Below, one piece after another: positions 8,534 through 16,130 of a stretch of 38,712 nt of DNA. Within the stretch, counting starts at the first letter, position 1; each line of letters opens with the position of its first letter. The notes below the pieces were generated by a model. The model had not been told where the DNA came from, made no database searches, and saw only the letters and a list, made by a program, of their open reading frames with translations. Origin of the DNA: Gemmatimonadota bacterium (GTDB lineage Bacteria > Latescibacterota > UBA2968 > UBA8231); assembly GCA_009841115.1 (NCBI GenBank), contig VXML01000109.1, forward strand, positions 102,911 to 141,622. Reading direction: 5' to 3'. The translations under genes and the position numbers were made by a program.

Positions 8534-10408
8534 TTGTCCATTTTGCGCATCTCGCTGCTGCTCGCCCTCGTCGCATCCGCCTCCGATTTGCGGGCTGAGC
8601 GCTCCGTTGAAGACGAATACAAAGCCCTGTTGTGGAAGACGGCCAAAACCATTCACCAGTACTACGTTGAAGAAGTCCATCCCGATTCCCTAGCGCAGGC
8701 GGCTGCGCGCGGGATATTCAACTCCTTAGATCCAGCCTCGGAATACACGCTCAACGCCCGTGCCCAGCTCGATAGCAAGGACGCGGCAAGGCTGCTAAAC
8801 CACCGCTTCTACACCCTCATGCAGATGGCCCAAGCCATCGACGAGAATGCCTTTTATCCGGTTACTGCGGATACGCTAATCCGCTTTGGTATCGCCGGAA
8901 TGATGGAAATTCTCGACCCCTATTCGGTGTTTTTGGAAAAGCGCAATCTCGACAATTTCAACATCCAAACCCAAGGCAAATACGGGGGGCTGGGCTTCCG
9001 CATCCAAGTCGTCTATCCCGACAGCGCGATTGCCGTGTGGAGCCTCGTGCACGACCAGACACCAGCGGCCCTAGCGGGCGTCAAGTCGGGCGACCTCATC
9101 ACCGCGATCAACAACACTTCTACCAGGGGCATGTCGGCTGGCGTGGCCGCCGACAGCATGCGCGGCGAGCCGGGCACCTCCGTGACTCTGACCTTAGAGC
9201 GCGCCGACCGCCCCACTCCCTTTGATCTGACGATTGAGCGCCGAGAAGTGCAGATGAACAGCGTCTCCCTCACCACTCTCTTTCCCGACGACACCGGCTA
9301 CATCAAGCTCGACAGTTTCCAAAAGGGGTCGAGCCGGGAGGTGTTCAACGCGATTGTCGAGTTAGAAGAACAAGGCATGGAGCGGCTGATTTTCGATCTG
9401 CGCAAAAATGGTGGCGGGTACCTCGAAGAAGCCGTGCAAGTCGCCGACCTCTTCCTGCCCCGCAATCGCCTCGTGGTCTTTACCGCAGGCCGCGCCTTCC
9501 GAGACACTGCCCGGTACGAAACCAGCGAGGACGCCCTGCTGCGCGACACACCTCTCATCGTCATGGTCAATCACCTGTCCGCTTCGGCGTCCGAGATCGT
9601 CGCCGGTGCCATCCAAGACTGGGACCGCGGGCTGGTGCTAGGAACTACGACCGTGGGCAAGGGCTCTGTTCAGCAGATCGTCCATATCGACGACCGCGCC
9701 GAACTCAAGCTGACTATGGCCGCTTGGCACACGCCTTCGGGTCGCTCCATCGACAAGCGCATGCGCAAGGATTCTACCCTCGTCCGCGGGTACGACAAGG
9801 ATTTCAAGACCCTCCGACTCGAGCGCATCGTTCGTGGCAGCGGCGGCATCACCCCAGACATCGAGGTATCTGGACGCACTGGCAGTCGCCTCGACGCGCA
9901 GCTCAGCGGCTTCTACAGCCTCAATAACCAATTCTTTTACTACGCCCGCGAGCACCGGCTCAAATACCCAGATCTGACGCCAGACTTCGTCGCCAGCCCA
10001 GAGGATCTAGCGGCCTTCCGCGCCTTTGCTGAAAACCGGGAGTTCGACTACATCAGCGAACTTGAAGCCCAAGTCGGGGAATTGGACAAGGTCGCCGAAG
10101 GCGAAGAGTACAACCAACTCGCCAAGCCGCTTGGCCACCTAACCGACGAAATCGACAAAATAGAGGAACAACACTGGCAGGAGAACGAAGAACTCATCGC
10201 TTGGCGGCTCACCTTCGCCATCCTCGAAAAAGCATTCGGAGAGCCAGTGGCCGAAGCGTACAATGTAACCGTGGATCCCCAAGTGCTGGAGGCGCGCCGC
10301 ATTATCGCCGACCCGAGCGAGTACCAGATGTGGTTCGACAAGGGAGAAATAGGCACACCAGAAGAGGACTCCATCGCCCAAGAAGACGGCAGCGGCGATC
10401 TCCAATAG
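8534..10408 (+). CDS. carboxyl-terminal processing protease (S41, CtpA-like), exported
   Basis: 624 residues from TTG 8534. That start is chosen because AAGGAG (8522-8527) lies 6 bases before it and it opens a signal peptide (ISLLLALVASASDLRA). The open frame running back into coaX is a shadow. The layout is an N-terminal helical region, a PDZ domain (about 140-215; GLGFRIQVV, TPAALAGVKSGDLITAINN), then the S41 core. The core has FDLRKNGGGYLEEAVQVADL, the nucleophile Ser351 in HLSASASEI, and the general base Lys376 in VGKGSVQQ. Their 25-residue spacing equals that of E. coli Prc. The long helical C-terminus (about 480-624) is acidic. Substrates are probably periplasmic proteins with exposed C-termini. 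It has its own promoter. Confidence 0.92.
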   Translation: MSILRISLLLALVASASDLRAERSVEDEYKALLWKTAKTIHQYYVEEVHPDSLAQAAARGIFNSLDPASEYTLNARAQLDSKDAARLLNHRFYTLMQMAQAIDENAFYPVTADTLIRFGIAGMMEILDPYSVFLEKRNLDNFNIQTQGKYGGLGFRIQVVYPDSAIAVWSLVHDQTPAALAGVKSGDLITAINNTSTRGMSAGVAADSMRGEPGTSVTLTLERADRPTPFDLTIERREVQMNSVSLTTLFPDDTGYIKLDSFQKGSSREVFNAIVELEEQGMERLIFDLRKNGGGYLEEAVQVADLFLPRNRLVVFTAGRAFRDTARYETSEDALLRDTPLIVMVNHLSASASEIVAGAIQDWDRGLVLGTTTVGKGSVQQIVHIDDRAELKLTMAAWHTPSGRSIDKRMRKDSTLVRGYDKDFKTLRLERIVRGSGGITPDIEVSGRTGSRLDAQLSGFYSLNNQFFYYAREHRLKYPDLTPDFVASPEDLAAFRAFAENREFDYISELEAQVGELDKVAEGEEYNQLAKPLGHLTDEIDKIEEQHWQENEELIAWRLTFAILEKAFGEPVAEAYNVTVDPQVLEARRIIADPSEYQMWFDKGEIGTPEEDSIAQEDGSGDLQ

Positions 10409-10430
10409 GAGCTTGTATTTTGGCGGTGGT

Positions 10431-11648
10431 ATGAAGTGCTTTAGAGGGCCTATTCCCTACCTCATAGCGGGCCTTTTAATTCACGTCGTTTTCCTAGCCG
10501 CCCTCGGCACCGACCTCCTTCGGCCCCTCTTCAACGACACCTCCCACACCCGCCGCGGCTTTGACTTCGGGGTTTTCTATTTGGCGGGTCAAGCCCTAGC
10601 CGAAGGCCGTGACATCTACTCAGTGTCGGGTGCCTTCGGCTTCCGCTATCTGCCGGCCTTTGCCTTGGTCGCCAGTCTTTTCGCCCAATTTCAGCCCCTC
10701 ACTGCATACTTTCTGCATCTCTGCTGCACCGAGCTTTTCCTCGCGGTCAACCTCTATCTGACTTGGCGGTGGGTGGAGAAGCCGCGTCGAGGCTTGGCCT
10801 TGTTTATGTGGCTGGCGTTCTCGCCTCACTTTCTCGAACTCTACATGGGGCAGGTCAGCTTCTGGGCGGCGTCGCTGTTCTTTTGGCTCATCGTCGGCCT
10901 CCACAGTGGCCGGGAACGGGTGGCCGGCTTGTGTTGGGCAGGTGCCCTCTTAGTCAAACCCAACGCCTTAATTCTCGCGCCCGCGCTTCTGCGGCTTCGC
11001 GCCTGGCGCGTCCTCTTTTTGGGACTGCTAGCCGGCTTGCTTACGTCGCTGCCTTACTTCCTTCTGCATCCAGATAGCTGGGGAACTTTTTTCGCTGCCA
11101 ATATCTACGGCGCTCCCGTCCAAGGGGCCCTCACCCACGCGGGCAACCTCGGGCTGCAAGGCGGGCTAGTCAGCCTCGTAGCCCAACTAGCCGGACGGCC
11201 CCTGGCCGAGCTGACGACCCTCGCCGACCTCCCTTTGGCGGGCCGCGCGGTCATCTACTGCTCGCAGGCCGCCATCCTCGTCGCGACACTGGTGGCCACC
11301 TATCGTGGCCGCGATGCTCTGCCGCTACTCGCGCTGTGGATGTGTACCTTTTTTCTCGTTTACAAAGACGTTTGGGAGCATCACTACGTCTTTCTCCAGC
11401 CCGTAATCGTAGCTTTGTACGCGCACTCAGGTTCTCCTAAGTTCTTGTGGATATTTGCTCTTATCGCTCTGCCGACGCCCTTTGTCCTCTTCGACATTGA
11501 GCCGGGGGTCTATGGGCCGATTGATCCTGAGCGCACATGGGGGCCGGTCACTTCCCTCGCCTATCGCAGCACTAAACTCATTCCCCTCGGCTATCTGTGG
11601 TACGGGCTGTGCCGCACGTGCTTAGCCTCGGCACCCACCAAGTCTTGA
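10431..11648 (+). CDS. GT87-type (DUF2029) membrane glycosyltransferase
   Basis: 405 residues from ATG 10431; the in-frame TTG at 10413 is too close to the upstream AGGAG to use it. About 9-10 membrane helices. The family signature is near the N-terminus: FDFGVFYLAGQALAEGRDIY (D45 and the G-R-D-x-Y at 59-63), then FRYLPAFALVASLF, the GT87 pattern D-x-x-x-Y ... G-x-D-x-Y ... Y-x-P. Later GQVSFWAASLFF and ALLVKPNALILAPALL are also typical (G-Q-x-N/S, K-P). GT87 enzymes use polyprenyl-phosphate sugars and act at the outer face of the inner membrane, usually adding mannose or similar residues. Donor and acceptor are unknown here. The gene follows the protease by 22 bp. Its stop TGA lies inside the -35 box of the lipA promoter. 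Confidence 0.8.
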   Translation: MKCFRGPIPYLIAGLLIHVVFLAALGTDLLRPLFNDTSHTRRGFDFGVFYLAGQALAEGRDIYSVSGAFGFRYLPAFALVASLFAQFQPLTAYFLHLCCTELFLAVNLYLTWRWVEKPRRGLALFMWLAFSPHFLELYMGQVSFWAASLFFWLIVGLHSGRERVAGLCWAGALLVKPNALILAPALLRLRAWRVLFLGLLAGLLTSLPYFLLHPDSWGTFFAANIYGAPVQGALTHAGNLGLQGGLVSLVAQLAGRPLAELTTLADLPLAGRAVIYCSQAAILVATLVATYRGRDALPLLALWMCTFFLVYKDVWEHHYVFLQPVIVALYAHSGSPKFLWIFALIALPTPFVLFDIEPGVYGPIDPERTWGPVTSLAYRSTKLIPLGYLWYGLCRTCLASAPTKS

Positions 11649-11673
11649 TATTAGCGTGCCGGAGTCGTATTAT
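11645..11673 (+). promoter_or_regulatory. sigma70-type promoter of lipA
   Basis: TTGATA (11645-11650) and TATTAT (11668-11673) with a 17-base spacer. The -35 overlaps the stop codon of the glycosyltransferase gene (11646-11648). A start near 11680 gives a leader of about 27 bases before the lipA ATG, with no clear Shine-Dalgarno site. Confidence 0.7.
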
Positions 11674-11706
11674 ATTCTATTCTTTTAGTTTTTCCTCCTC
11701 TGTCCT

Positions 11707-12594
11707 ATGGTATCTAATTCCAAGCGCCGACTTCCGCCCTGGCTCAAGGCCAAAGCCCCAGGCCACCCCAATTACATCGCCCTAAAAAACCTGCTCGCCG
11801 ATTTACAGCTTAACACGGTGTGCGAGAGTGCGCATTGCCCCAACATCGGCGAGTGCTGGAGCCAGCGCACGGCGACCTTTATGATTCTGGGCGATGTCTG
11901 CACCCGCAGCTGCGGATTTTGCGCGATCAAGACGGGTCGTCCCCAATGGCTCGACGAAGGCGAGCCTGAGCGCGTTGCCGCAGCCATTGCCCGCCTCGGG
12001 CTAGATCACGCGGTGATTACCTCGGTCAATCGCGACGAACTACCAGACGGCGGGGCGCGCATCTTCGCCCGGACGATCGCGGCAGTGCATCACCTTTGCC
12101 CCGAGACAAGCGTCGAAGTCCTAATCCCGGACTTCAAAGGCGACTGGCAGGCCTTAGCTACCGTCCTTGAAGCCGGCCCAGACATCCTCAATCACAACAT
12201 CGAGACGCCGCCTCGCCTCTACCCCACCATGCGCCCGCAAGCCCGGTACGGCCGTTCGCTGGAGCTCCTCGATCGAGCCCGCAAGATGAGTCCCGCCCCC
12301 ACCAAGTCCGGCATGATGCTAGGAGCCGGCGAGACCAAAAGAGAAATAGCCCAGAGCATCCAAGACCTAGCGGATGTCGGCTGCGCCATTCTGACCTTGG
12401 GCCAATACCTAAGCCCGTCCACCCACCACGTGCCCGTAGAGCGCTTCGTCCACCCCGACGAATTCGCGGAGTGGCGGCGCTTTGCCCTCGGCTTGGGCTT
12501 TCGCCACGTCGAGTCTGGCCCGCTGGTGCGCAGCTCGTACCATGCCGCCAGCCAAGTCGAACAGGTGCGGGCCGCCACCCCCACTACCTCCTGA
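11707..12594 (+). CDS. lipA: lipoyl synthase
   Basis: 295 residues. A radical-SAM enzyme that inserts two sulfurs into protein-bound octanoyl groups to make lipoyl cofactors of 2-oxo acid dehydrogenases and the glycine cleavage H protein. Both clusters are present: the auxiliary cluster C39-x4-C44-x5-C50 (CESAHCPNIGEC) and the radical-SAM cluster C65-x3-C69-x2-C72 (CTRSCGFC). The C-terminal RSSYHA motif, whose Ser ligates the auxiliary cluster, is also there. NHNIETPPRLYPTMRP and TKSGMMLGAGE are further family stretches. Length is normal. No lipB or lplA is visible in the window. The APH-fold kinase follows after 9 bp and is probably co-transcribed. Confidence 0.97.
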   Translation: MVSNSKRRLPPWLKAKAPGHPNYIALKNLLADLQLNTVCESAHCPNIGECWSQRTATFMILGDVCTRSCGFCAIKTGRPQWLDEGEPERVAAAIARLGLDHAVITSVNRDELPDGGARIFARTIAAVHHLCPETSVEVLIPDFKGDWQALATVLEAGPDILNHNIETPPRLYPTMRPQARYGRSLELLDRARKMSPAPTKSGMMLGAGETKREIAQSIQDLADVGCAILTLGQYLSPSTHHVPVERFVHPDEFAEWRRFALGLGFRHVESGPLVRSSYHAASQVEQVRAATPTTS

Positions 12595-12603
12595 GAGAAG
12601 CCC

Positions 12604-13608
12604 ATGAACCTAGAGAAAAAGGCCATATCCAAGTACCTGAAACGCAAAAAATTGCTCGCCGACGAGGGCCCGATCCGCGTCCAGAGCTTGAGTGACGGGC
12701 TAAAAAACCGGATTTACTACGTAGAGGCTGCCAATCAGGCTTGGATCGTCAAGCAGGCGCACTCGCGCGTCCAAATCAAGGAACGCTGGTGGGTCGATCG
12801 GCGGCGCATCTTCGCCGAGAAAAGCTGCATCGAGCGCTTGGCGCAATTCCTCGCTCCCGAGACCTTGCCGGAAGTCCTGCTCGAAGACCGCACGGACTTC
12901 ATCCTCGTGACGACCCCGCCGCCACACAATGCCCTGTCGTGGGAGGGCGACTTGCTCAATGGCCGCATTGATCTGCAAATCGCCGTCCAGTGCGGCGAAC
13001 TGCTAGCCACTGTCCACAACGAAACAGCAAACTCGTCCGAGGTCGCGGACGAGTTTGCACCTACTAAGGTATTTGAGCAACTGCGCATCGACCCGCACTA
13101 CAACTACATCGGCAACGCCTATCCCGACCTCAAAAAGGCTATTGCCGTCCACACCAATCGCCTGCTCAAAGAGGGGTTTTGTCTCGTCTTGGGCGACTTG
13201 CGGCCCCGCAATATATGGGTCGCCAACGGCCATCCCTACTGGGTCGATTTTGCCACCGCCCACTACGGCTACCCCACCTTTGACCTCGCCTTCTACACGG
13301 CTGATATGTGCATCAAGGCCATGCAGAACACCGCCCAAAAAGCCGCCTATTTAGAGGCCGTCAATGTATTCTGGAACAGCTATTTTCAGAGTGCGAGCTA
13401 CAAACAGGTCGAGGAAGTCAAACACCAAGCCGTACACGATCTCGGCTGCCTGCTATTGAGCGCGACCGATGGCCGCCAGCCGGTCGCGCTCGACGACGAG
13501 CGCATCATCGGGCTCTCGCGGCGCATCGCCCAGAGCCTGATTTTGACGGGACTGGGGAAAATCGAGGAAGTCACCGAGTTCGTCAACCGGACCCTGATCG
13601 ACGGCTAG
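12604..13608 (+). CDS. APH/choline-kinase-fold phosphotransferase, substrate unknown
   Basis: 334 residues with the aminoglycoside-phosphotransferase fold. Visible parts are the ATP-binding lysine K50 in AWIVKQ and the catalytic loop LVLGDLRPRNIWV (D198, N203). In that loop the usual His before G-D is Leu196. The metal-binding D215 lies in YWVDFATAHYG, followed by the family's P-x-F-D-L-A-F (D227). Members phosphorylate small hydroxyl compounds such as choline, methylthioribose, homoserine or fructosamine; I cannot name this substrate. The gene is 9 bp after lipA. Its last 26 bp overlap the end of the convergent gntR gene, so transcription of one could interfere with the other. Ribosome site is weak (GAGAAG). 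Confidence 0.75.
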   Translation: MNLEKKAISKYLKRKKLLADEGPIRVQSLSDGLKNRIYYVEAANQAWIVKQAHSRVQIKERWWVDRRRIFAEKSCIERLAQFLAPETLPEVLLEDRTDFILVTTPPPHNALSWEGDLLNGRIDLQIAVQCGELLATVHNETANSSEVADEFAPTKVFEQLRIDPHYNYIGNAYPDLKKAIAVHTNRLLKEGFCLVLGDLRPRNIWVANGHPYWVDFATAHYGYPTFDLAFYTADMCIKAMQNTAQKAAYLEAVNVFWNSYFQSASYKQVEEVKHQAVHDLGCLLLSATDGRQPVALDDERIIGLSRRIAQSLILTGLGKIEEVTEFVNRTLIDG

Positions 13609-14329
13609 TCCGTTGCAAATCCCCGCTGCTAGATCGGATGTGCGCCGCCATCGCCTGCCGTGCAGCCTCTGCATCCCGCCGCTGCAATGCCGCCAAGATT
13701 TGGCGGTGCTCTGCCAGCGACAGTTCAGCCCGAGGACCAGCCAGCGCCGGCTCCGCCAAACTTTCCTTGATCCATTCTTGCAGATAGTTGCGCGTGGTTT
13801 CGAGCAAGCTGTAGAGGATGGAATTGTGCGTGGCCCGGGCGATAAGTAGGTGGAATTGCAAATCACTGGCGAGAAAGCGCCCCTCGTCAGAAAGCCCCCC
13901 GGCCATACCAGCCAGCGCGTCGGCAATGGCCGCCAAATCCTCGGCGGTGGCCCGCTCGGCCGCCAAATAGGCGTTTTGCGACTCGAGCATCATCCGCGTC
14001 TCACTCAGGTCTTGGAGCTTCTTGCCGTCGAGCAGAAACCCCAACTGCAACGCCCGCTCCACGTATTGGCCCTTGTCGCAGACAAACGTGCCCTCGCCCA
14101 CGCGGCCGTCGAGCAGACCCATCATGGACAACGAACGCAGAGCTTCGCGCAGCGAGGAACGCCCAACCTGAAAGCGCTTGCACAATTCCCGTTCCGGCGG
14201 CAGCCTGTCGCCGGGCTTGAGGATGTTGCGCTCGATTAAGTCCGTTATCTGCGCGATAATCTCGTCGCTTACGGATGTGCGCTGCACCGGGCGCATGGCA
14301 TCGTCAATCGGAGCCGTGGCTTTTTTCAT
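13583..14329 (-). CDS. GntR-family regulator, FadR/FCD subfamily
   Basis: 248 residues from ATG 14329 (a TTG at 14341 is possible). The N-terminal winged helix-turn-helix (about 16-86) has the GntR pattern ILKPGDRLPPERELCKRFQV, then GRSSLREALRSLSMMGLL and G-x-G-T-F-V. The C-terminal FCD domain keeps a full metal or effector site: D156 and H160 (DLQFH), H208 (EHRQIL) and H230 (MAAHI). Such regulators release DNA when a carboxylic acid or similar ligand binds. It is divergent from the methyl-transfer operon, and a perfect palindrome of FadR-group type lies between them, so it very probably represses that operon and itself. The effector is unknown, but would probably be the methylated substrate or its product. 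Confidence 0.92.
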   Translation of the reverse strand: MKKATAPIDDAMRPVQRTSVSDEIIAQITDLIERNILKPGDRLPPERELCKRFQVGRSSLREALRSLSMMGLLDGRVGEGTFVCDKGQYVERALQLGFLLDGKKLQDLSETRMMLESQNAYLAAERATAEDLAAIADALAGMAGGLSDEGRFLASDLQFHLLIARATHNSILYSLLETTRNYLQEWIKESLAEPALAGPRAELSLAEHRQILAALQRRDAEAARQAMAAHIRSSSGDLQRTSRRSGSG

Positions 14330-14367
14330 AGAAGGTGCCAAGTGTCAAATGCGGAAGAAAATAAAAT

Positions 14368-14396
14368 TTGCCGATGGTCAGACCATTAGCTATTTT
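14368..14396 (+). promoter_or_regulatory. promoter of the methyl-transfer operon
   Basis: TTGCCG (14368-14373), a 17-base spacer, then TATTTT (14391-14396). The spacer begins with the 13-bp operator palindrome, so a bound repressor would cover the RNA polymerase site. The leader runs to AGAGGA (14429-14434), 7 bases before ATG 14442. Confidence 0.6.
14374..14386. promoter_or_regulatory. GntR (FadR/FCD-type) operator palindrome
   Basis: ATGGTCAGACCAT is a perfect 6-1-6 inverted repeat centred on A14380. Its core TGGTCnGACCA matches the TnGTnnnACnA pattern known for FadR-subfamily operators. It lies between gntR and the operon it faces. It sits inside the plus-strand promoter spacer and just downstream of the probable gntR transcription start. 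It is the only such palindrome I noticed in this gap. Confidence 0.75.
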
Positions 14397-14401
14397 CTAG
14401 A

Positions 14402-14429
14402 ACAGTACTCAATCCTACTTTGCTGTCAA
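14402..14429 (-). promoter_or_regulatory. probable gntR promoter
   Basis: On the minus strand TTGACA (plus bases 14429-14424) is followed after 16 bases by TACTGT (14407-14402). The transcript would start near 14395, so the operator at 14386-14374 would fall about 10-20 bases into the message. This would allow autorepression. Confidence 0.55.
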
Positions 14430-14441
14430 GAGGAAACGCAA

Positions 14442-15071
14442 ATGGCACAAACTTTGGATCTTGGCTCGCGCGTCGAATTGGTCTCCATGGATCCTCACTT
14501 CGACGACATTTCCATTGCGCTCTATTGCCCCGACGGCCCTCCCTGCTATCAAGTCCACACCTACAGCCATCTCCCCGGAGCCGCCGAGCGCATCGCCGGA
14601 GTCGCCCGCGCCATGCAGGTACTCGGGGGCATGGAGCAAACCAGCGACGGTCTGCTCCGCTTCCCCTGCGGCCACGCGCATCTGCTCGCGGTCAAACGAC
14701 TCTTCCTAGAGGCTTGCAAGCTGCCGCCGGAGCAACCCATAGAGCCGCGTCCACTGCACATTTTCGATAAAAAAGCCAACTCCACCATCGCCGTCGCCAG
14801 CCTCGGTCAGGGCTTGTACGAGGTCCGCGCCACCGAACAGGCTCCCGGTGTGGATCGCCGCGTCACCACCATCGCCCGCGGCCTAATCCGCCTCGGTGAG
14901 ATGGAAGAAGTCGCCGATCAACCCAACCAAGTCCGCTTCGGCTGCGGCCACTCCCACGACGCCCTAATCGGCCTGTTGCTGGTCCGCGCTCCCAACGTGC
15001 GCGCCGCCGTGCGCGAGGCCGAAGCCATGGCCAGCCGCGGCGTGCTCTCAGCCCCCAGCTCCCAAGAATAA
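14442..15071 (+). CDS. unrecognised protein with duplicated CGHxH domain, first gene of the methyl-transfer operon
   Basis: 209 residues from ATG 14442, fixed by AGAGGA 7 bases upstream; the open frame further upstream overlaps gntR and is not used. I do not recognise the family. It is an internal duplication. Residues 35-80 (CYQVHTYSHLPGAAERIAGV ... LGGME ... RFPCGHAH) align with 125-172 (LYEVRATEQAPGVDRRVTTI ... LGEME ... VRFGCGHSH). Each copy ends in Cys-Gly-His-x-His (C76/H78/H80 and C168/H170/H172), which looks like a metal or haem site, followed by a helix. There is no signal peptide or membrane segment. It leads an operon with corrinoid methyl-transfer genes, so it may bind the substrate, the corrinoid or a metal. 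That is inferred from context only. Confidence 0.75.
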   Translation: MAQTLDLGSRVELVSMDPHFDDISIALYCPDGPPCYQVHTYSHLPGAAERIAGVARAMQVLGGMEQTSDGLLRFPCGHAHLLAVKRLFLEACKLPPEQPIEPRPLHIFDKKANSTIAVASLGQGLYEVRATEQAPGVDRRVTTIARGLIRLGEMEEVADQPNQVRFGCGHSHDALIGLLLVRAPNVRAAVREAEAMASRGVLSAPSSQE

Positions 15072-15082
15072 AGGAGTCTATC

Positions 15083-16117
15083 ATGCCTTCTTCGATGACC
15101 AGCCGCGAGCGCGTCCTCGCCGCCCTCGCCCGCGAGCCTGTGGACCGCACCCCGCTCTGCAACCCGACCTCGGTGGCCACCGTCGAATTAATGGACCTCG
15201 TCGATGCTCCCTTCCCCGCGGCCAACCGCGAGCCCGAGCTCATGGCGCGGCTGGCCGCCACCGGCTACACCGAACTGGGCTTTGACACTATCATGCCGGT
15301 CTTCACCATCATCCAAGAATCCTCGGCCCTCGGGTGCAAAATCCAGTGGGAACAAAAGGACAACTGGCCTACGGTCCGCATGAGCGAACCGATCTGGCAC
15401 GGACCAGACGACATCAGAATCCCCGCCGACCTCTGCACCCACCCCGACACGGCTTGCGTCACTGAGGCGATCAAAATTCTGCGCAAGGAATACGGCGACG
15501 AAGTCGCCATCGTCGGCAAGACCATGGGGCCTTGGTCGCTAGGCTATCACTGCTTGGGGGTCGAGCCCTTTCTGCTGATGTCGCTCGACGACCCAGGCAA
15601 AACCAAGCTCTGCCTCGACCGCATGAAGGAGATCACCATTGAGTTTGGGCAAGCGCAGATCGAGGCCGGTGCCGACGCCCTGACCCTGCCCGACCACGCC
15701 ACCGGCGATCTCGTCAGCGGCGAGTACTACGAGCGCTATCTGCGCGACTTGCACATCGAGTTTGCCGAGCGGCTGTCCGTGCCCATCATCCTCCACATCT
15801 GCGGCCGCACGGTTGACCGCATGGAGTACATCGCCCAAACCGGCATGGCAGCCTTCCATTTCGACTCCAAGAACACGCCCGAAGAATCCACCCAAATCGT
15901 GCGCGACCGCATCTCATTAGTAGGCAATATCAACAACCCCGAGACCCTTTTTTCTAAAGGGCCAGAAGTCGTCGGCGCCGAAGTCGTGCGCAACCTCGAA
16001 GCCGGCGTCCAGCTCATCGGCCCAGAGTGCGCCATCCCCTTGCAGACTTCCATCGAAAACCTCAAGGCCATTCCCCGCACAGTACAAGAGTGGCACCGCG
16101 ACCAAGCGCGCAACTAA
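15083..16117 (+). CDS. MtaA/CmuA-type (UroD-family) corrinoid methyltransferase
   Basis: 344 residues, TIM-barrel of the uroporphyrinogen decarboxylase family. The start TSRERVLAALAREPVDRTPL and the following TVELMDLVDAPFP are close to MtaA/MtbA/CmuA rather than HemE. The zinc ligands of methyltransferases are present as H238-x-C240 (LHICG) and C316 (GPECAIP), H-x-C-x75-C, the spacing of MtaA/MtbA-type enzymes. In methanogens these move methyl from a corrinoid protein to coenzyme M. In bacteria such proteins demethylate substrates or serve folate. Next to a corrinoid protein and MetF, transfer between corrinoid and tetrahydrofolate or an unknown methyl donor is likely. AAGGAG lies 6 bases before the start, and the corrinoid gene follows after 13 bp. 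Confidence 0.88.
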   Translation: MPSSMTSRERVLAALAREPVDRTPLCNPTSVATVELMDLVDAPFPAANREPELMARLAATGYTELGFDTIMPVFTIIQESSALGCKIQWEQKDNWPTVRMSEPIWHGPDDIRIPADLCTHPDTACVTEAIKILRKEYGDEVAIVGKTMGPWSLGYHCLGVEPFLLMSLDDPGKTKLCLDRMKEITIEFGQAQIEAGADALTLPDHATGDLVSGEYYERYLRDLHIEFAERLSVPIILHICGRTVDRMEYIAQTGMAAFHFDSKNTPEESTQIVRDRISLVGNINNPETLFSKGPEVVGAEVVRNLEAGVQLIGPECAIPLQTSIENLKAIPRTVQEWHRDQARN

Positions 16118-16130
16118 AAGAAGAGATCCT

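Noticed and set aside
14178..14441. In-frame extension upstream of the CGHxH protein
   Set aside because: It overlaps gntR, crosses the operator and promoter, and has a good ribosome site only for ATG 14442.
14341..14441. Cobalamin riboswitch before the corrinoid operon
   Set aside because: The leader is only about 40 bases after the predicted start and shows no B12-box-like sequence; control by GntR explains the gap.
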